Source: Eupeodes corollae (lineage: Eukaryota; Arthropoda; Insecta; Diptera; Syrphidae). From it: a DNA stretch of 64,000 nt. Below the pieces are notes generated by a model. The model did no database searches. It was not told the origin of the DNA and saw nothing but the letters and a program-made list of their open reading frames with translations. Made by a program: the position numbers and the translations under genes. Positions 11,613-21,911 of the stretch are shown piece by piece. The DNA is taken from assembly GCF_945859685.1 (NCBI RefSeq), contig NC_079147.1:65936946-66000945 (forward strand), written 5' to 3'. Position 1 is the stretch's first letter, and the number at the start of each line of letters is the position of its first letter.

Positions 11613-12846
11613 ATGAGCGGCATTTCATCATTTTCAAAGTTGGTGATATTAGCTGTAGTTGTTCTTTTAATATTAGAAAGGTTCAATATTGTTGAGGGAT
11701 CATCATCACTTTCTGGAGAATTTCCATTCATGGTAAGTTAGTTAATAGAAACATGCAGACATTTTTATTTTACAATCCTTAAATTTGTTTATTACCTTAC
11801 TTTCTTTAATTAAAGGCTGCCTTAGGATGGATTGAAAACTTAGGAGAACTTAAATATTATGCCGGTGGAATGGTTATAAGTCCAAAATTTATCTTAACGG
11901 CTGCTCATTGTGTTTATAATGATGGGTAAGCAATTATTATTTTTATGTTATATATCACATCCATCCTCAAGACTGTTAGTAAAGATTCAAATCATTTTTG
12001 AGCTTTTTGAATAAATCGTGGTAATTTAAATATAATTTCCTTTTTCAGTGAAATTCCTGATACAGTTTTTATTGGAGGGCAATCTCTTACATTACAAAAC
12101 AATGACCTTTTAAAACACTCGATCGCTAATGTGACAATTTTTCCCAAATATGATCCCAACCAAGGATACGATGATATTGCAATAATTGAACTCACCAAAC
12201 CAACAGAGTAAATAATTTTATAAAATAAATACATTAAACTAAATTTTATTAAAAATACATATATGCTGTTAACAGGTTTTCAGCAGTTTGTTTATGGTTT
12301 GATAAGAATTTACCAAGCAATGACGTCACAGCCATTGGATATGGTTTAACAGAATTCGGTAAACTAACTCCTTGCAAAATTCCAAAGAAAATAATTACAT
12401 TTAAGCTCGAATATCACAATATTTAGCTGGAATGGGTTCTCAAGAATTGTTGAAAGTCAATTTGACAGTTTTTTCAAATGATTACTGTGAACAATTTTTT
12501 GAAGATGAACGAGAATTTGATATGGGTCTTTCGGATGCTCTTATTTGTGCTGGCGATAAGGAGGGCTTAAAAGACACCTGTCAGGTAATCCAGAAATAAT
12601 TTTAAAAAAAACAAAAACTCTCCTAATTCGGTGATAATAATTCATTTATAGGGTGATTCTGGTGGACCACTTATTGTTAGACATCAGAATAAAATGTATG
12701 CTGTCGGGATAATATCTTCGGGCGAAGCCTGCACTGGATTTCCGCCATCAATCTATACAAAAATCTATCCATACATTGAATGGATAAGCAATGTTTTGAA
12801 AGAACAAGGAGAGTTTTTAAAAATTTGTGATTTACCAGAAATTTAG
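11613..12846 (+). CDS. Trypsin-like serine protease B, complete, six exons
   Basis: Exons: 11613-11732, 11816-11925, 12049-12207, 12276-12358, 12427-12584, 12652-12846. All junctions are GT-AG, the frame is open, and the product is 274 residues. Exon 1 encodes a hydrophobic signal sequence running straight into IVEG, which aligns with IIEG of gene C and the IVGG N-terminus of trypsins. There is no propeptide and no Arg/Lys before it. The triad is His in LTAAHC, Asp in YDDIAI and Ser in GDSGGP; Asp189 (DTCQ) predicts Arg/Lys specificity. Cys42 is Ala (YYAGGMVI), so Cys58 lacks its usual partner. Residue 226 is Ser. It is probably secreted. An AATAAA lies at 12892-12897. Its biological substrate is unknown. 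Confidence 0.92.
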
Positions 12847-13480
12847 AAAATAAGAACAATAGTCCATAGAAACAAGATTATTGCTTACTAAAATAAAAAT
12901 AAGTCCTAAGTTTTGTTCGATTTTGTATCTAAAAGTTCATAGTAATTGTGACTAATATGTACTTTATTTTGATAAAAAAGTTGTGAGTTTTAAGTAAATC
13001 TTAATGCGACAAAATTTCGGCTGAAATAAATTTTCAAAATTTTTTAATATTACATAGTAGCTTTTTCAAAACATATTGCTCTAACTTTTAACCTATTTTC
13101 TAGCATGACATTCTTAAAAAAAATTATTAAGCTGTCCCCGAAGACTGAGGCAAAAACTCTTTAGTTCCAACAGCTAAGTTCCAAAAGCTAAATTTGATCA
13201 AGATAGAAACACCAAAGACATATTTATTTTTCGAGCCCTTGGATAAAACAGATGAGCATTGCCCTTGTTATTACATTAATATTGTCTTAGGAGATTTTAT
13301 CGCCAAGTTAGGAAGACTGTATCTTGCATTTGTGCAAGTCTGCATGATTTCGCTGCGGGGCGAAACTTTCGTAGTTCACACATCTTGATATCATCAGTGA
13401 ATTCCTATGCTGCCTGTATAAAGCATTTAAAACCAGTGGCAACATTGTTTTGCCGCAATAAAAGATGCCACCTCTGAAGA
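12847..13480. other. 3' flank of protease B, no gene
   Basis: AT-rich sequence with a likely polyadenylation signal (AATAAA, 12892). I see nothing else supported. Confidence 0.4.
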
Positions 13481-13984
13481 ACTAGGTTGATAAGTCCACT
13501 ACAGCGATGCTTTACTGATTTGACGATTAATTCCAGCAAGAGCAAGCAGCTAAGCAACAGCGTACAAAAGGGTGCTGTACAGAAGGACCAAAGCTGCTCT
13601 CGAGCTCTACGAGCAAAAGAGAAGATATGAGCACTTACTTCTTAGATGGAGAAATGGGAAAGGGCAATATCGTAGAGATAGAGGAATGTCATTTCAGGAA
13701 TGAGTTTCTTAAGGGAAGCCATTGAAGACGAACAGGGGAACATCGTTAGTAGACCCGCAGTCTAAGAATATGGAATGACCACTTTTCAAATTTTTTAAAG
13801 GCGATGACGATTTTCGCTTTAAGGGAGATAGCCTTTCAACCTAGGTGACGCAGAGCAACAATTCCACCTACCAGACCTGACTAAGTAAAGAAAGCTATAT
13901 CGAAACTGAAGTTCAACAAAGCTGCTATAACTTACGGCATTGCTGCCGAATTCTTCAAAGCAGCAGGCGATGACTTGGCTGTGA

Positions 13985-14582
13985 GCAACCATTCCTTTGT
14001 CAGAGTAATGTTGTCAGGGATCGAGGGGACCTACAGCATTTAGCCGAATCCGAACGGCTTATTTGAGAGAGCACTCCTTATGACAAGAATTACTCTCGGA
14101 AAAGGGCAGTAAACGTGAAAAAAAAAACTTTAGATGGCACAGTTGAGAATTGAACCCAAGACCTCTGGCATGACAGTCCAACGCATTTTTTTCACCGCTC
14201 CTTGTTGTGGTAGAAATTAAATTGCCACTTTTGACAACAAATTTTCTACCGTTAAGCATATCATAATAGTTTTAGATAAAGACCCTTTAACCATACGGTG
14301 TCAAAGGCCTTTTCCAAATCAACCAGAACAGCACCTGTGCATTGTTGTATTGATTTATTTCATTGGATATCAGAAACGAGTTTAGACGCAGCATGAATTG
14401 TGTCATGGCCCGCCCTGAACCCGAGCTGTATATTCGGAATTATTTTGTTGTCCGCAGCCCACTTAGTCAGAGCCCTATTAATGATTTTTTCGAAAACTTT
14501 GCTGATGCTCGGAAGTAGACTTATCGACCGAAGATTTGACTGGTTGGCAGTCCAATGCACTGACCTTAATGCCACGGGTACT
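13985..14582 (-). mobile_element. SINE copy interrupted by a LINE fragment
   Basis: Minus-strand SINE body at 13985-14187. The remaining tRNA-like head piece, ending in GCCACGGGTAC on the plus strand, is at 14547-14582. The two parts overlap in the direct repeat CAGTCCAA(C/T)GCA, which brackets the intervening LINE fragment. Confidence 0.7.
14188..14546 (-). pseudogene. jockey-like reverse transcriptase fragment inside SINE
   Basis: Minus strand: NLRSISLLPSISKVFEKII, LGFRAGHDTIHAASKLV, and (after one in-frame stop and a frame change) VDLEKAFDTVWLKGLY with the first catalytic Asp of the RT, then NGRKFVVKSGN. It is cut at both ends, so it is not an ordinary 5'-truncated insertion with a 3' tail. 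Confidence 0.78.
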
Positions 14583-15090
14583 ACAATCTTCTAAAGGTCA
14601 ATTTAATTACTGAGATACGCCAATGGTACAGACGCAATTGGAAGATCAAAGCATGATGACAGTGCGTGGAGGTTTTTGCGTATTGCGACGGAAGTGGATA
14701 AGATGGGTTTAGTGGTCAATGAGGGCAATTGTTTGCATCTGTCGAGCATCTTATATTACCATCTGTAAGGCACTCATCATCCCGGTTCTCATTTATGGCG
14801 CTGAGCGATAGATCCTATCAAAGAAAGATGAGAGCGTCTTAGGATGCTTCAGGAGAAAAAATCCATGGGGCGTTTCTGGTCCTGTATTCACAAATAGAGA
14901 GCGGAGGAGAAGATACAACGACGAACTATATACGGGCTGTACAGCGACCCTGACCTGGTTAAAAGAATAAAAGTCCAACGACTTAGATGACTGGTTCATG
15001 TAGAGCGAATGGGCATCAAGGCTCAAGCCCGAAATTTCTTTGAATCCAATTCCGAGGGAAGGCGAAAGTAGGGGAAGGCCGATGCTCGAA

Positions 15091-15534
15091 GGTACGAGTA
15101 TGAAATGACTTTTTGAAAGAAAATACTAAATTAATAATGATTTGTAGCACATGACCTCCAAGGCTTGGTTGGACATTCTCTAATCTGTTGACATATTTAG
15201 CTATTAACCATTTCCGTATAATTAATATTGTGTAGTGTGTACATTTATAAAATGCAGGCATAACAAGCTAAAGCAAAATAAAATTCTTTAAAACTGATTT
15301 TTCTTTCTAATAAGCTAATCACTTGTAGACTTTCTTTCGAATAAAGCAGACTTACTTAGTAAGTTTCGTGTTTTGTTTTTATTTTAAAACAAAACAGACC
15401 TTAACTCAAATTCAAGTTAAGCATTTACTCTCTTTGGAATAAGAGATTATGAATAAAAAAAAAACCTGTTAAGACATCGAACAGGTTAGCTTTTAGACTG
15501 CAGATAAGTTTTTTGCGCCAAATCAATAGATATC
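15091..15534. other. Gene-free stretch upstream of protease C
   Basis: AT-rich, with no recognisable coding or repeat structure. Confidence 0.35.
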
Positions 15535-15566
15535 TATAAAAAGCTACCAGTAAAAAATAATCATTT
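15535..15566 (+). promoter_or_regulatory. Core promoter candidate of protease C (TATA + initiator)
   Basis: TATAAA at 15535-15540 and TCATTT at 15561-15566 (matching the arthropod initiator TCAKTY) place the start at about 15563, some 28 bases after the TATA box and 73 bases before the ATG. Spacing and both motifs fit insect core promoters. Transcription start is not shown directly. Confidence 0.5.
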
Positions 15567-15635
15567 CTAATAATTCACATAAGTCGGTCATCAAATTCCC
15601 AAAGCTCGAATCACTCAAATTAATTCTAACGAACC

Positions 15636-18600
15636 ATGAATCGGGGTATAGTCGCATCAATAATTGTTTTTCTAGTTTTTCTAAAAATACTTTTTCCTGA
15701 TAGTTACAAAATTAATACTACTCCAAGTAAAACGAATAGAAGACCGTGACGACAGAAATAATTGTATTCATCATCTTTTTAAATTATAGAAACCTCCGTT
15801 AACCATACATCATCAAACATTGAAGACGATAATGATGACGATGGTGAGGTTGTGTATAGAATATATTTATTGCAATAAAAAATAACTTTATTTTGAAGAT
15901 CAATATTATATAATTGAAGGAGAACCAACACTTGCTGGGGAATTCCCTTTTATGGTAAACTAAGATAACAACAAATTTACTTAAAAACTACATTAAATTT
16001 TAAAATATTTTAAAGGCAGCATTAGGATGGAAAGACAAATCTGGAGAAATGAAATTTCTTGCCGGTGGAATGGTGATAGGTCCCAAAATGATCTTAACAG
16101 CTGCTCATTGTGCTTACAAAGACGGGTAAATATATACAGTCTTATTTAATAGAATTCGCTAAACAGATGAATAGTTATACAGTGAATAAGGATTTATGTA
16201 GGCTCTATGTAACGTTGCAAAAATTCCTATTTATAAAAAAATCTGCTATAAATTTTAGTTATACAATGCTTATATCAAAAAAAGTGCCAAAAGTACTATA
16301 AAATCTGCTAGTTGTCATAACAACTAAAATATAACAAAATAATTCCAATTATTTGTATGATATTCTCTTTCGAAAATCTATATTTTTTTTAGATTCTTCG
16401 TTTCTTCGGCTCACGAGCTAAACTCGAGAGGCATTATTGTTTTTATTTTAATTTCAAAAAGAGAGGAGAGAAATCAAAATGACATTTGCGAAATAATAAT
16501 AACAATAATTTCCTTATGTAGGCTCTATTCAACCTCAAAACGCGTTTAGCGTATTATGGGACTATGCAACCTTGTATAAGTTTTATAAATAGCATTTTTG
16601 CGTTTAGAGGCATTATAGAGATAACATAACTTTATGTAGGCTCTATACAGCGTTTTTAAATAAGACTGATAATGTTTTACATAAAATTCTTCTAGCTAAC
16701 ATTCATCAATATCATTTGATAACTAATATTTAATATGAAAAGTAAAAATGGAGATAGAAGTAGAAGCTTGTCTTCAATGATTCATATTCTTTGATTAAAA
16801 TTTGTTCTTAATATTGATTTTACTTCGTTACCAACTGGGAAGAATATAGTTACTAAATGCAAATGTAAACATGGAAGCAGTAACCTATTGGTGAAATTTC
16901 AAGAAACATTTTACCTTTTCGCACTGCAACTGACGTGTTAACATAGAGTTTTCTAAAAACAAGTATTATTTCAATATTTAAAAACAACGTATTTTTAAGA
17001 GAAAGAAGTGCCAATAGAAAATAGAATGAATATAATGACCGCCACGGCTGTGGTAGCAGTACCATTCTACTTTCCATAACAAATTCAAATATTGGACGAT
17101 ATATTTCCTTTATAATTTCGTGGATTGTATCTTAAACGTCTAGAATCGGTCTTGGAACGTTAACATATATCTTATCTTAAAAAACCCCTAAATAAAGTCA
17201 CAAAACATAGTTGTCCAATTGTAATCACGCTTCCAGAAAAAAAGTTTTGTGTGGCAATTCATCAATATCTCCGAATTTCGGACATACAAAAATAATTATC
17301 ATAGCTCTTAGCGGCTTCCATTCACAATTGCAATTGTCTCATTTTCTAATAATCTCGAAGAAAAGGCTGCAAAGACGAAAGTGGAAACATCATCGTGGAA
17401 CCGAAGTCCATTGCTAAGAATATGAAAGAACTATTTCTGCAGACTCTATAACTGCGAAGAGGAACCGGATTCCAATGTCGGGCAGGATTATCCATTCAAC
17501 ATATACTACGTCTTCCCGACTTAGATGAAATCAAGTTAACTATAACTTTTTTTTCACTTTGTGGAGTGAAGGCGAATTCCCTTAAAAGGTCTATCGCCGT
17601 GAAAGGTCGCAAAAATGGGTGCATATCGTTAAATGCAAGAACTTTACCGCAAGAAGCAGAGCGATGTAATGCGCTGAGGAACGTGTCGGTCGCAGAGTCG
17701 GTGGATTGAGAGTACTCAACTTATACTGGGTTTCCCAGGATTGACACCCACCACAATGCCGTTCGTCGTGATCCTAAGATCAACTGGATCTGCAAGCACG
17801 TGCACAAGCATCGTGAATTGTGTGGATTTACATCGGATGGCAAGAGCGATAAGCTGTTTGAGTTTTCAGTTTACTGGTGGTTTATATTTTTACCTCTTGA
17901 TATAGTGGTAGTAATAAAAAGTTAAGCCATAGTCAAACAAAGCTGCTGGAGAAGAATGCCGAGCTGGAAGAAGCTATGCCCGACGAATGGAACCTCAGTA
18001 TGGTTTGCTCGATTTAAAAGAAAAAGTAGTCCCTCTAAACTGCACCAACTAAATAGGCATCAGTCTACTTGACATCGCTTACAAAATCTTCTCTGCCGTA
18101 ATATATAAACGTCTAAAGCCCATCGTCAACAACCTGATAGGTTTTTAACAGTGTAGTCTTAGACCAGGAAAGTCCACAGTCGATCAAAAATTCACAATAC
18201 AGCTGATCCTGGAAAAAATCCAAGAACATGAAATAGACACCCACCATCTTTTCATCGATTTCAAGGCCACATATGACAGCATAGCATATACAGGAGCGAC
18301 TCGTCCGTTTCTGCAGGTTGACCATACAGAGTTCACGCTGCTCCATAAAGGTTGGAAACATCTTAAAAGAACCTTCCGATGTCAAAAAAAAGTCTTAGAC
18401 AAGGTGATTTCATCAACATCGTCCTTAAAGAATAGTACAGAGCTTCCACGTCAACACTAGAGACACTGTCTTTAAAAAGTCTGTACAATTACTGGCATAT
18501 GCTGATAAATAAATAAGAACCAGGGCCTAGTGACTTACAACTCTCAGGCATTTCTGTGTGCGAGAGATAGAGGAGACCTACAGTTTATATGCCGAATCCG

Positions 18601-20369
18601 AACGGCTAATATGAGAAAGCACTTTTTCATGACAAGAGTTACTCTTGGAGAATTTGTCAATTCCTCGTAAGAGGCAGTACCCGTGAATGAAACTTTAGGT
18701 GGCACAGGCAGGGATCGAATCCAAGACCTCTCGCATGTCCAACGCACTAACCATCATGCCACGGGCATATGCTGATGACATTGACAAATTCGAAAGAACC
18801 CAATTGAAAACATCTATCTTGGGACCGAGTTAGATGAAGAAGTATGTTGGGTGAGACCCTAGTTTACCCTGCCTGCCGTCAACAGCCCAAAAATCCGCAT
18901 CAAGTAGTAGCTTTCCAACAATGTAACGATTCTAATTATTAAGGGTACTTCGTTGTAAAAATGGCTACCTTCACTGTTGATGATTTTTCTGATTTTGATT
19001 CGTTTGAAGGAAGCAATCATCTAAAATTCGACTACGTTTCCACCAATTTCACCAAGAAATGGTATAATGTTTAATTCCAAACATCGACAAAGAATCGTCA
19101 ACACTACGGGCTACAAAAACAATATTCTCAAAACACAGCTTTCCACACTTCACAAAAATAATCAGTGCCAATAGCTAAAATTTGTGTGGTCATTTTTATT
19201 AGCAATTTTGTGTGTATCGGTCCATTTTTATTTATGGCTTAGTTTTTACTCTACTCAAAAGATGACAGTTTTGAAAGTGTCAGCTACCTAAATTATAGTC
19301 TATTGAAATTGAATAACTTTACGTTACTATTTTCTCAATTTTTATAATTAATTGTATATTGTCAAATAATTTGATTCTTCAAATATTGGAATATCTTTAT
19401 TATTAATTTTTATTTTTTATATTTATGTACATAATTTTAGCAAACTTCCTGACATAGTTTTAACAGGAGGAAATCCACTATCAGGAAATAAATCATCAAC
19501 CGATCTACATTCAAAATATTCAGTAGTCAATGTTACAATATTTCCCAAGTATGATCCTAGTCAAGGATACGATGATATTGCAATATTGGAATTAAGTGCA
19601 TTTTCATGGTAAGTTTGGTAATCATACTTTCTGTGAAATAATGAATTTACCTGTATTTTGATTTGAAATAGGTCCCCTCCGATTTGTTTATGGCCAAGTC
19701 CAAATTTGCCAAGTGCTGATGTCACAGCCATTGGATATGGTTTAACAGAATTTGGTTGGTATATTTTTCTAAGAGCTTGTTGCACAATCTTGGTTTAATA
19801 TTTTATTATTAATTCAGCAATGTGTTGCCCCGATTTCTTTAAGTTGAAATCACATCTTCAACCAGTGCTTAATATTGCATTATTGTAGGGCCACATCATT
19901 AAGAAATATGAATTAATTCTATTTTTTTTTTTTCAAAAATCCCTACTTTAGCTGGATTGGGTTCTCAAGAGTTATTGAAAGTCAACTTGACTGTTTTTTC
20001 ATCTGATTATTGTGCGCCATTTTTTAAACGTCAACGAAAGTTCAAAATGGGCCTGTCCGACGCCCATATCTGTGCTGGTGATAAGGATGGCAGAAAAGAC
20101 ACATGTCAGGTTGGCATACTAAATATGTAGTTAAAAAATAAATAACTGATATAATTTTGATGTTTAATTTTGCTCAGGGTGATTCTGGTGGACCACTTAT
20201 TTATAGACACAAAAATCAAATGTTTGCTGTCGGAATAACATCATCTGGACAAGCCTGCTCAGGGTTTCCACCAGCGATCTATACAAAAATATATCCGTAT
20301 ACAGAATGGATAAGTAATGTGTTGAAAGAGCGAGGACAGTATTTAAAAACTTGTAATATTAAAAACTAA
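15636..20369 (+). CDS. Trypsin-like serine protease C, complete, eight exons
   Basis: Exons: 15636-15726, 15790-15843, 15899-15954, 16016-16125, 19441-19608, 19672-19754, 19952-20109, 20178-20369. The summed length is 912 bases and the product 303 residues. Exon 1 is a signal sequence. Exons 2-3 add a short propeptide with NHTSSN-like glycosylation sites and an acidic run (EDDNDDDD), then QYY before IIEG, the expected mature N-terminus. P1 is Tyr, so a trypsin-like activator would not cut there. The triad (TAAHC, YDDIAI, GDSGGP) and Asp189 are intact. Cys42 is Ala and residue 226 is Ala. The donor after exon 6 (GTTGGT) is weak. Intron 4 (16126-19440) is swollen by transposons. An AATAAA lies at 20475. 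Confidence 0.9.
16126..17344. other. First part of intron 4 of protease C
   Basis: Non-coding. TTATGTAGGCTCTAT occurs three times (about 16195, 16514, 16633) without a regular period. Nothing else is recognisable. Confidence 0.4.
17345..18950 (+). pseudogene. RTE-like LINE, decayed copy (b), inside intron of protease C
   Basis: Plus-strand remnants: the linker (RRKWKHHRGTE, 17370), the MPDEWNLS-like block (17975), IGISLLDIAYKIFSAVIYKR (about 18055), LRPGKSTVD (18160), LFIDFKATYDS (18245) and LAYADDID, the catalytic box. The box is split by a SINE at 18507-18763; without the SINE the bases read CTGGCATATGCTGAT/GACATTGAC. Frame changes and stops are frequent, so it is dead. It shares strand with the host gene. 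Confidence 0.8.
18507..18763 (-). mobile_element. SINE inserted in the RT catalytic box of LINE copy (b)
   Basis: It is flanked by the 13-base direct repeat GGCATATGCTGAT (18494-18506 and 18764-18776). The body matches the other copies, but the terminal part beyond CAACGGACTG is absent. The B-box region reads GATTCGATCCC on the minus strand. Confidence 0.87.
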
Positions 20370-21500
20370 AAAAAGATGTTTTTGAGCATAAAATTGTTTG
20401 GAACCGAATTTTACCTCAGAAGTATACAATTTTGAGTTTAACATACCAATTTTAGCCAAAATATTAAGTAAGAAAATAAAAATAATGCAATTATAATACC
20501 TGAAGGTGTGAGAAAGAAAGCAACAGTTTTGAGGATAGTTGAAGTGTGCGCCCTTAAAGAAACGTTTAGAGAGAAATCTAAGGTTCAGTTTTCCTTTTGA
20601 AACATATACTCGTATTAATCAAAACATGCATGTTTGGCTTGAAAATTTATTTTCAAAACGCATGCTCTGTTTTCCAAATATTAAGAGCAATTTTATCGTT
20701 AATTTATTTATATTCGTTTTTGGAATGAGCATAATTCAATCCAATAGAAGACGTCATCGGACCATTTGCCTTTAAATTCCAAACCTATTTATTATTACCT
20801 ACCATTAGTCTGTAACTTGGCCACCTTGCCTGTGTGATTAAACATTGAAACCTTGATAGAGTTGTGTTGAATTACACTCTAATGACAGGAGACAGCATTG
20901 AGCTTTTGAAGTATTAAATTCAACACGGTTAAAATTTCTCCATTGGACGGAAAATGCTGTCGGGACCAGAATTTAATGAACTTGATAAATGACGACGTTT
21001 AAATTCCACATACGAAGAAGGACAGGAGTATTAATCTAGAAAACAAAATGCAAAGCTAAAAAGTCATCAGACAGTCATCAGAAATACTTTGATTTATTTA
21101 AGTTGCATACTCAAATTCTTTTGAATATGAGAAAGAAAATCGGAGGCAAAACAGAACCCTGAGGAACACCAGTATTTATTTTTTAAATTTCAGTCTTGAA
21201 AACATCCAACATACAGGGCTGGATTGAGGGGAGGGCCCCCACAATAGAGACTTAGAAAATTTTGTTTTCAAATTCTAACTAATAAACACATCTTTCCATT
21301 TGATATGTATTTTTTGGTTTGCTCTTTTAACTACAGCCCATAGTACTTTGTGCATCCATGATTTTTTAATTATATTAATCTTAAATAACAGAAATCATTG
21401 ATCTTTATTTGTTCAATCCAATCAAACAATCAGTGAAATATCAAAATCTCAAATGGCCCTGATAAGAAGCACTCAAAATTCACTACCCATCTGGAGGGAG
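20370..21500. other. 3' flank of protease C, no gene
   Basis: A polyadenylation signal at 20475-20480. Short open frames (for example 20539-20775) have no recognisable domains. I see nothing else. Confidence 0.4.
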
Positions 21501-21504
21501 TACC

Positions 21505-21590
21505 CCAATCGCTAAGTGGCTGAGTGGGATGGTACTTGCCCGCAACCTCGGAGGTTGTATATTTGATTCCGTGTCTCCAAAATCTTTTTT
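21505..21590 (+). other. tRNA-like sequence (pseudo-tRNA or SINE head)
   Basis: TGGCTGAGTGG at 21517-21527 fits an A box. TATTTGATTCC at 21560-21570 is a degraded B box, and a T run follows at about 21585. The layout resembles a leucine or serine tRNA, but the stems pair poorly. It has no clear relation to the SINE family elsewhere in the window. Confidence 0.35.
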
Positions 21591-21659
21591 TTCTTATATT
21601 TATATATCTACATATAAATAAATTGCTGTATAAGAAGAATCGGTGTTCTTCAATTCTTG

Positions 21660-21911
21660 GAAAAATCAATTATTATTGTCTAATTCTTTGACTTCGTGCA
21701 GAATTTGTACACGTTTATCACAGCCAGTACAGAGCGGCACCGAATTCTGATTGAGAAATTATCGGAGAGGAAAAGCGGCCAGTTTTTAGTCTTGAAAAGG
21801 CTCGGAAGCTCCGAAAGCCTTAGTCAACGGCTATTCGAAAATCGAAGAAGCTCTAACCAGCTATCTTCCAAGAGCTAAAAGACATCATGAAGAATGATGT
21901 CTGATGCGGCG
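21660..21911 (+). pseudogene. hAT transposase relic, 5' piece (ZMYM1-like)
   Basis: FFDFVQNLYTFITASTERH is the conserved hAT/ZMYM1-type block, followed by LKRL and, after frame changes, YSKIEEAL. The sequence is interrupted at 21912 by the Transib element and resumes at 23167. Confidence 0.7.

Larger units (their letters stand above)
13485..15090 (+). pseudogene. RTE-like LINE, decayed copy (a), split by SINE
   Basis: Plus-strand remnants, in family order: the linker near 13560-13760 (Glu/Arg-rich, as in the copy at 49725-52136), the NKAAG(I)T-like block at 13915-13980, and after the SINE a YADD-like region (now YANGTDAIGRSK, about 14615), DKMGLVVNEG (14695) and the 3' domain with RRRYNDELYTGCT (about 14900) and RVHVERM-like sequence (15000). 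There are many frame changes. The segment between 13980 and 14615 that should hold the RT core is deleted or replaced. It lies between protease genes B and C. Confidence 0.75.
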
